Below are positions 59,051 through 64,000 of a DNA stretch of 64,000 bases, one piece after another. Position numbers and translations under genes: made by a program. Where the stretch lies: positions 34,903,235 to 34,967,234 of the forward strand of contig CM055607.1 in assembly GCA_029379385.1 (NCBI GenBank), written 5' to 3'. The stretch is from Quillaja saponaria. Its lineage: Eukaryota > Streptophyta > Magnoliopsida > Fabales > Quillajaceae. The notes beneath the pieces are model-generated. The model searched no databases. It saw only the letters and a program-made list of their open reading frames with translations, and was not told the origin of the DNA. Each line of letters starts with the position of its first letter. Position 1 is the stretch's first letter.

Positions 59051-60112
59051 TACATTCCAAATCTTCCTTGACTGTTATCCAGCCCTCCAAAATGTCAAAA
59101 TCTAGAACAAAATAATCACAAGAATTTCTCTTTGACTAAACCACCAGAATATATGAGAGCAACTCAAAATTCAAAAAAAATGAGAAGATAATTGCCAGAA
59201 AACCTGTCTTAAGCCAAAAAGGTGGAAACTTTTGGTATTGCATCAACCATTTCCTACAGTAACTTACCAAAGATATAACCTAAAAGTAAGGAGAGAGCAG
59301 AAAAATGAGGTATTTTTTTTGCTCTCAATTTACTTTCCAGCAATTATACATAGCAAAATACTATTTTTGAAATAGAAAAATATTCTTATATATGCTCCGT
59401 TGGATGGTCGAGAAAATGTAAACAGAAAAAAAAAATTGGTAAGAAATGGAAAAACTTGAAGCATTGGTAAAGATTAAAGAACAATTGGTTCGCTGAGGCA
59501 ATTAACATAACAAAGATAGGCAAGACATAAAATCGCAATGCAAAGTTTCAATTTTTCTTTTCCTTTTTGTCTATTCATCCACAATTCTCTTGGCAACCAA
59601 ACGAAACGATCAGATTTAGAATTAAAACATAAGTATACCACTGATGGTGTGTCTGAGGGAAGAGAATTAACAAACAGTGCTGTCAAAAGTACGATATTGT
59701 GGAGCCATGCTTGCTTTAAGTTAGTCGACCTGCAATTTTCAAATTCTCGGTACCAAAATCGTTGTTCGATAACAATTTCTTCACTTGCTAAAAAGAAAAG
59801 GGATTGTTTTTCTCCTCCAACAGAGTAAACATATTTTGCTGAGAGCCTCTCTGAAGACGCATTTAAAGGTTGTGGTTTTAAGAAGAAATGTTTCCAAATG
59901 GTATTACTAACAAGTGTAGCCCACCAACTGTCATGTCAATGTGTGTTTCAAGACCAAATTTTTATTATTAAATTGAAATAAAAAGCAGGGACAATATCCA
60001 ATAACCTTAATTAATCAACAAGCAGAAAATCAAGGATCTTTAAAAACAGTAGGACCAAAACAAAAGATTGTAAAGTTTCTCTATGGCATTAACCCACTTT
60101 CCTAACAGAACT
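59051..60112. other. Intergenic region
   Basis: The 5' UTR and promoter of the membrane-protein gene (minus strand) are followed by AT-rich DNA. 59703-59760 is a short segment repeated at 61224-61283. No additional gene was seen. Confidence 0.5.
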
Positions 60113-61283
60113 TCATAGTCCATGACATGGCACCCAGTTGAGAAAATGGTCAAATGAAAGCATGTCCACCAACTTCTTCCCAATGAGATATGAATAATAA
60201 GCATCCTAAATTGCATTCTTAATCTCTTCCTCTGAGAACACTTCCGCTCTCCAACTCGATGGTTGAATCCCACTATTACCCGCTTGTATATTGATTCCTA
60301 CTTCATTCCCCAACTCTGCTATTCCAAGGCTCTCAAGTCTGGGTTTCTTCAGTACCCTTGCAGCTAAATGACCCACTTCAGTTGCAGTTTCACACTTTAA
60401 ATCAGAAGAAAATCTGTTCAAGGCTAAAATTTTATCATGTATCTTAACACCCACGAAACAGCTTCTCTTATTATTCAAAAATTCCCCGAGATAGTACAAG
60501 GATCCTCCTCCTCTGTTCAGGTGACACAATTGGACAATCAAGCAATGAGTTCCAGCACAAAGAACGAAGGAGAAGAGCTGTATCCACGTCATCTTAATGT
60601 CTATGCCAATAACAGGGCTTTGTTGTAATTGCATCCATAGCTTTGTCAGGTAACCATCAATCAATTCACTACGGCCAACAACTTGTGCTTCAACCCTTAC
60701 CCCCTGAATATCTATCGACAACATATTTTCCCATTTTTGACACTAAATCAATAGGTATCATTGTATTGAGTATTGACTACTTAATTTGGTTATCAGCCTC
60801 TGTAGAAGTTATGGAAACATGAAGGCCTTTATATAATATTTTGTATGAGTTTAAACCTTAGGGGAAGTTCATGAATTGGAGACAAATCAGTTACTTAAGG
60901 TCTAGATGAGTTTGCTGAATTTAATTACAGTACTTTCACTTTCCTGATCACACGAATGCAGGACATATTTTCATATTCCCATGGAGTCATGTCTCTTCGA
61001 TTTACGGTCATTGGTGGATTAATCTTCATTAGATGTTTTCATTAAAATGTATTCAGAGAGACTTAAAATTGTGAAATATTATTGGAGCAAAATGACCTAA
61101 ATATTTAATACACAAAATAAAAACTAATTTTTGGTAGGGTTGCCCATTTGTCATTTCTATTACTGTCTAACCCCAACCATTTTATGTTGAAAGAAGCATA
61201 GGCATTAGATGTTGTTGACAGTTGGCACTATGCTTGCTTCAAGCTACGCGATCTGCAATTTTCAAATTCTCGGTTCCAAAAGG
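59703..61283. repeat. Diverged 60-bp direct repeat flanking the exonuclease relic
   Basis: 59703-59760 and 61224-61283 share ATGCTTGCTT, then CTGCAATTTTCAAATTCTCG and CCAAAA, in the same orientation on both sides of the exonuclease relic. Confidence 0.7.
60113..60724 (-). pseudogene. Degenerate WRN-like 3'-5' exonuclease
   Basis: A minus-strand frame from ATG 60724 to a TAG at 60208-60206 gives 172 aa. It continues in the same frame after the TAG for 30 codons to 60113 (DAYYSYLIGKKLVDML). The overall pattern is that of plant Werner-like/DnaQ-fold exonuclease domains: VIGIDIKMTW, CLIVQLCHL, LGEFLNNKRSCFVGVKIHDK, HLAARVLKKPRLESLGIAEL and, after the stop, the final DAYYSYLIG block. In active members the first motif is Asp-x-Glu; here the Glu position is Lys. 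The usual Asp before the LxxLAA block is also changed (TEVGHLAA). With the nonsense codon this points to a recently inactivated or catalytically dead copy. A single-exon layout is normal for this plant family. Confidence 0.75.
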
Positions 61284-64000
61284 CAATGGTGGATAGTCAT
61301 CATTTTATGTTTTCTTGAAAGCCAATTCATTTCCTTGAAGAGAGGACAGCAATGTTTTAATGGAGTATTTAGACAAATGATTTCTTGAAAGACATACTTT
61401 TCGAATTAACACAACAGTACAACACTAAAATCAGTAGAACCTTTCACGATTTACCTTAAAAATCATCTCAATAATAAATCAGCATTCACTTTGATTATTT
61501 ATATATAAATAATCAAATCAGTATCATCTTTTGACAAGTTACTTTGCAAATCATCATACATAAAAATCTACAATTTATTTTTATACTTCGGAGTTATCGA
61601 GTTATATAAAATTTTGACAGGTGCCAAAGATTTGAAGAAAATAATGGGAACTTATCTTGAAGTTCATTTCCATTTCATTTGGTTTGAGTTTTAGTTTTAG
61701 TTTATAAAATTTTAAATTTTGAGATCAGCTTTAACCCCTATATACCAATTGAAATGTACTGAGGACTGAAAATTGTGAATTATTATTGCAGAAACGATAT
61801 GGATTTACAAATCCACTTACAAATGGAATGTAAAAACTAATTTTTGGTTAGCCTATATTTGTGACCTTTACTGCATGCCTCAAACCCCACCTATTTTATG
61901 TAGGCATTAGTTGTCGCATTCTTAATCTGTTTAGAACCCCAATCCAAGTAAAGACCTACTAAGCATCTGTGATTGGCATTTGGAAACCGCAAACTTAAAG
62001 GCCCAATTTATGTAACCCAAAAGAACCAAACATACATACAATCACAGAAAAGCTTAGAAGCAAAAATGGGCAACTAAGAGAGATTGTCACAGACCAACTT
62101 GAACGTGGAAAAAGCTGTTTCTAAACCAACAACAACAAAAATTGTAGTAATGGGGATAGTAGTATATGGACAGCTATTCCCATGACAGTTATCATATCCT
62201 TGTTTCCAAACAAGCACCTTATTTAGTCAAGAAATTTATCTACTTTGGAAAGCCACAAGTAGTGTCATTTTCCATACACCCAAGAACCACGTGTGGCAAG
62301 TGACAGTTAGGGCCCAACCCTAGCATACGTTATTCGGTGTAGGAGACTTCTTTTCTAACTACCAAAACCAATAATTTTTTATTTTTTTTATTTTTTATTT
62401 GACGATTACTAAGAAAGAAAAGAAATCTCTGATAAAAGAAAATATAATCTATTCATTAATTTTTTGAGTTTAAATTTTTTATGAAAATTGAAGGAAGTGA
62501 AATTTTTATAAATTTTTTTTAGTGTGGGTGTGAAAGAATTACATCTAATCAATTTTAAAAAATAATTAATTAATATATACATAAATTAGTTCAGGATAGA
62601 CTTTATATTTATAAAAAAACTAGTAAACAAAAAGACGCACAAGTGTGCTAACAAGTAGTGCCACCAGGTTCACTTAATTAATGGAACCAGTAGAATTAGT
62701 AAAACTACCAAAAGCTGGCTCGACACACATTTTGTCGTTTTACTTTTTTGGGCCCAATCTTATGTTGTCGCTATTGTTTTAATGTTGGGGCCTCAAAATT
62801 TGAAGGGGTTGTTGTTGTTGGACTTTTGACAACTCAAAAGTGGCTCCTCTCTTGTCGTTTTACGCACTAACCAAATTATCAAACCATGTTTAGGGCCTTC
62901 TTAAGCAACTTGTTTGCTCTACATCATTTGGTTAATTGGATTAGGTTTTTTTTTTTTTTTTTTTCTCTTACTTTTTTTTTTTGGTTTAACATGAATAAAA
63001 ATAGTTCATTTGTATATTAAGGAGATTGTAATTCTCACAATTAAATTGATAATTTTTTTCTTTTTATAAATAAAACTTACTCGCATATAAATTCAACAAT
63101 TATATGTTTCTCCTAATTTCATGATACAGCATAATTTAAACCATGTGATTAGTAAAAAATAATAATTTCGAAGACTGTGTTTTAGTTTAGAAAATGAAAA
63201 CCATATTTTGGAAGCTTCGATCAATTTTACACTAAAACAAAACCTATTTTATAAGGAGGCTACTAAATTTATAGAGGTAGGTTTTCTTGCAACGAATGAT
63301 TAGCAGTTGTGCAGTCAATATGCGGGTTAGCTACAACACAACGACTAAACTAACCATCATCAAAATATGAAAATCTCATTGGACTAATTAAATGCATTCT
63401 AGAAACAATATGATTATCTCACCTATTTGGATTCAAACTAGACAACATAAATAAACATATATATGGGTCATGCCCCAAAATGATGGTGTTTAATTTAGAT
63501 TCCTATGTTACAACCTAATTAGGCTCTTATACTTGTTTTTATTACTTTATGAAGACTTAGGTCAACATCATCTTGCACAATACTTGAACTGCTTAATTAT
63601 AACACAATTCAAGTTTTAATTAAGTACCAATGATTGTAATGATGATGATTATATCTAAACGAAGATTCATTATGTAATTAATTAACATCTTCTCTTATTA
63701 ACCCTTTTACATATTTTTTGTTTATGAATATAAAGTGTGAATGAAACCATAATATGCAGAGAAAAAATAATCTAAAACTCAATATCATATTAAGTGAATT
63801 AAACTTTGATTAATTTTTATTAAGTTTTTCATTTTCAATAATACTGAGACAGTACTTTAGAATATCACATATCATGAAATCTAAAATATCATTAAGTAAA
63901 AGAGATTCATTCCCAGAATTTTCTCTTCGACGCAGATTTAAATTTTGTTTAGTATAGGTCAGTGGTCCTAAATTTGTAGCTATTTAGAAGGTAATAAAGA
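60725..64000. other. AT-rich intergenic region to the window end
   Basis: The promoter side of the exonuclease relic is followed by about 3.2 kb with no coding frame above chance. It has a diverged duplication (about 61045-61215 and 61765-61915, sharing AAAACTAATTTTTGGT and the GGCATTAG end), long T runs at 62947-62982, and AT-rich DNA to the end. Confidence 0.55.
61045..61915. repeat. Diverged duplication of about 160 bp
   Basis: 61045-61215 and 61765-61915 share AAAATTGTGAA, TATTATTG, GTAAAAACTAATTTTTGGT-like, CCCCA, ATTTTATGT and GGCATTAG blocks in the same order and orientation. Confidence 0.6.

Overview
The window is nuclear DNA of a flowering plant, almost certainly a eudicot. Its genes have short exons and AT-rich introns with GT..AG borders. 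The families are plant-type: GH100 alkaline/neutral invertase, DUF538, Agenet/plant Tudor, and a TrhO-rhodanese fused to an FSH hydrolase. The intergenic space holds Ty1/copia and Ty3/gypsy retrotransposons, an Au-like SINE and a large satellite array. No bacterial, phage, organellar or CRISPR features were seen. All gene models were made by reading splice signals by eye; no database search was possible.

Left gene-rich part (1-17.4 kb): the 5' end of a plastid/thylakoid-lumen protein gene (minus strand, cut by the window edge; probably PsbP-domain type); a complete six-exon mitochondrial-type alkaline/neutral invertase (2452-6037, +); a three-exon Agenet-domain protein (7272-10486, +) with an Au-like SINE in its first intron; a single-exon DUF538 gene (10961-11455, -); and a nine-exon gene encoding a rhodanese/TrhO-like module, a Cys-rich zinc-ribbon-like segment and an FSH-type serine hydrolase (13259-17350, -).

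Middle repeat-rich part (17.5-50.1 kb): a degenerate hAT-like MITE; paired inverted/direct repeats; a decayed Ty1/copia element with both LTRs and its target-site duplication (19471-24352); a gypsy-type LTR fragment; a multi-exon importin-alpha pseudogene (25.0-26.3 kb, -); a 14-kb tandem array of about 608-bp monomers (26.8-41.1 kb) whose core has a four-monomer higher-order repeat of about 2.44 kb; and a Tat-lineage-like Ty3/gypsy derivative (42984-50079, minus orientation). That element keeps gag and the start of protease, has lost the rest of pol, and carries an antisense extra ORF that is itself split by a 2.1-kb insertion.

Right part (50-64 kb): a small gene whose transcript could encode a 58-aa C-terminally anchored membrane peptide out of frame with an upstream AUG in strong context (52.8-53.1 kb); a three-exon mitochondrial mS41/IGR-motif protein gene (54485-56314, +); a single-pass membrane protein gene (57433-59050, -); and a degenerate WRN-like 3'-5' exonuclease (60113-60724, -). 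The rest is AT-rich intergenic DNA with small diverged duplications.

The genes do not form a pathway; they are independent neighbours. The strongest unusual signals are the higher-order satellite array beside the importin-alpha relic, the pol-less gypsy element with an antisense ORF, and a second locus at 53.8 kb that preserves the empty version of the copia insertion site.
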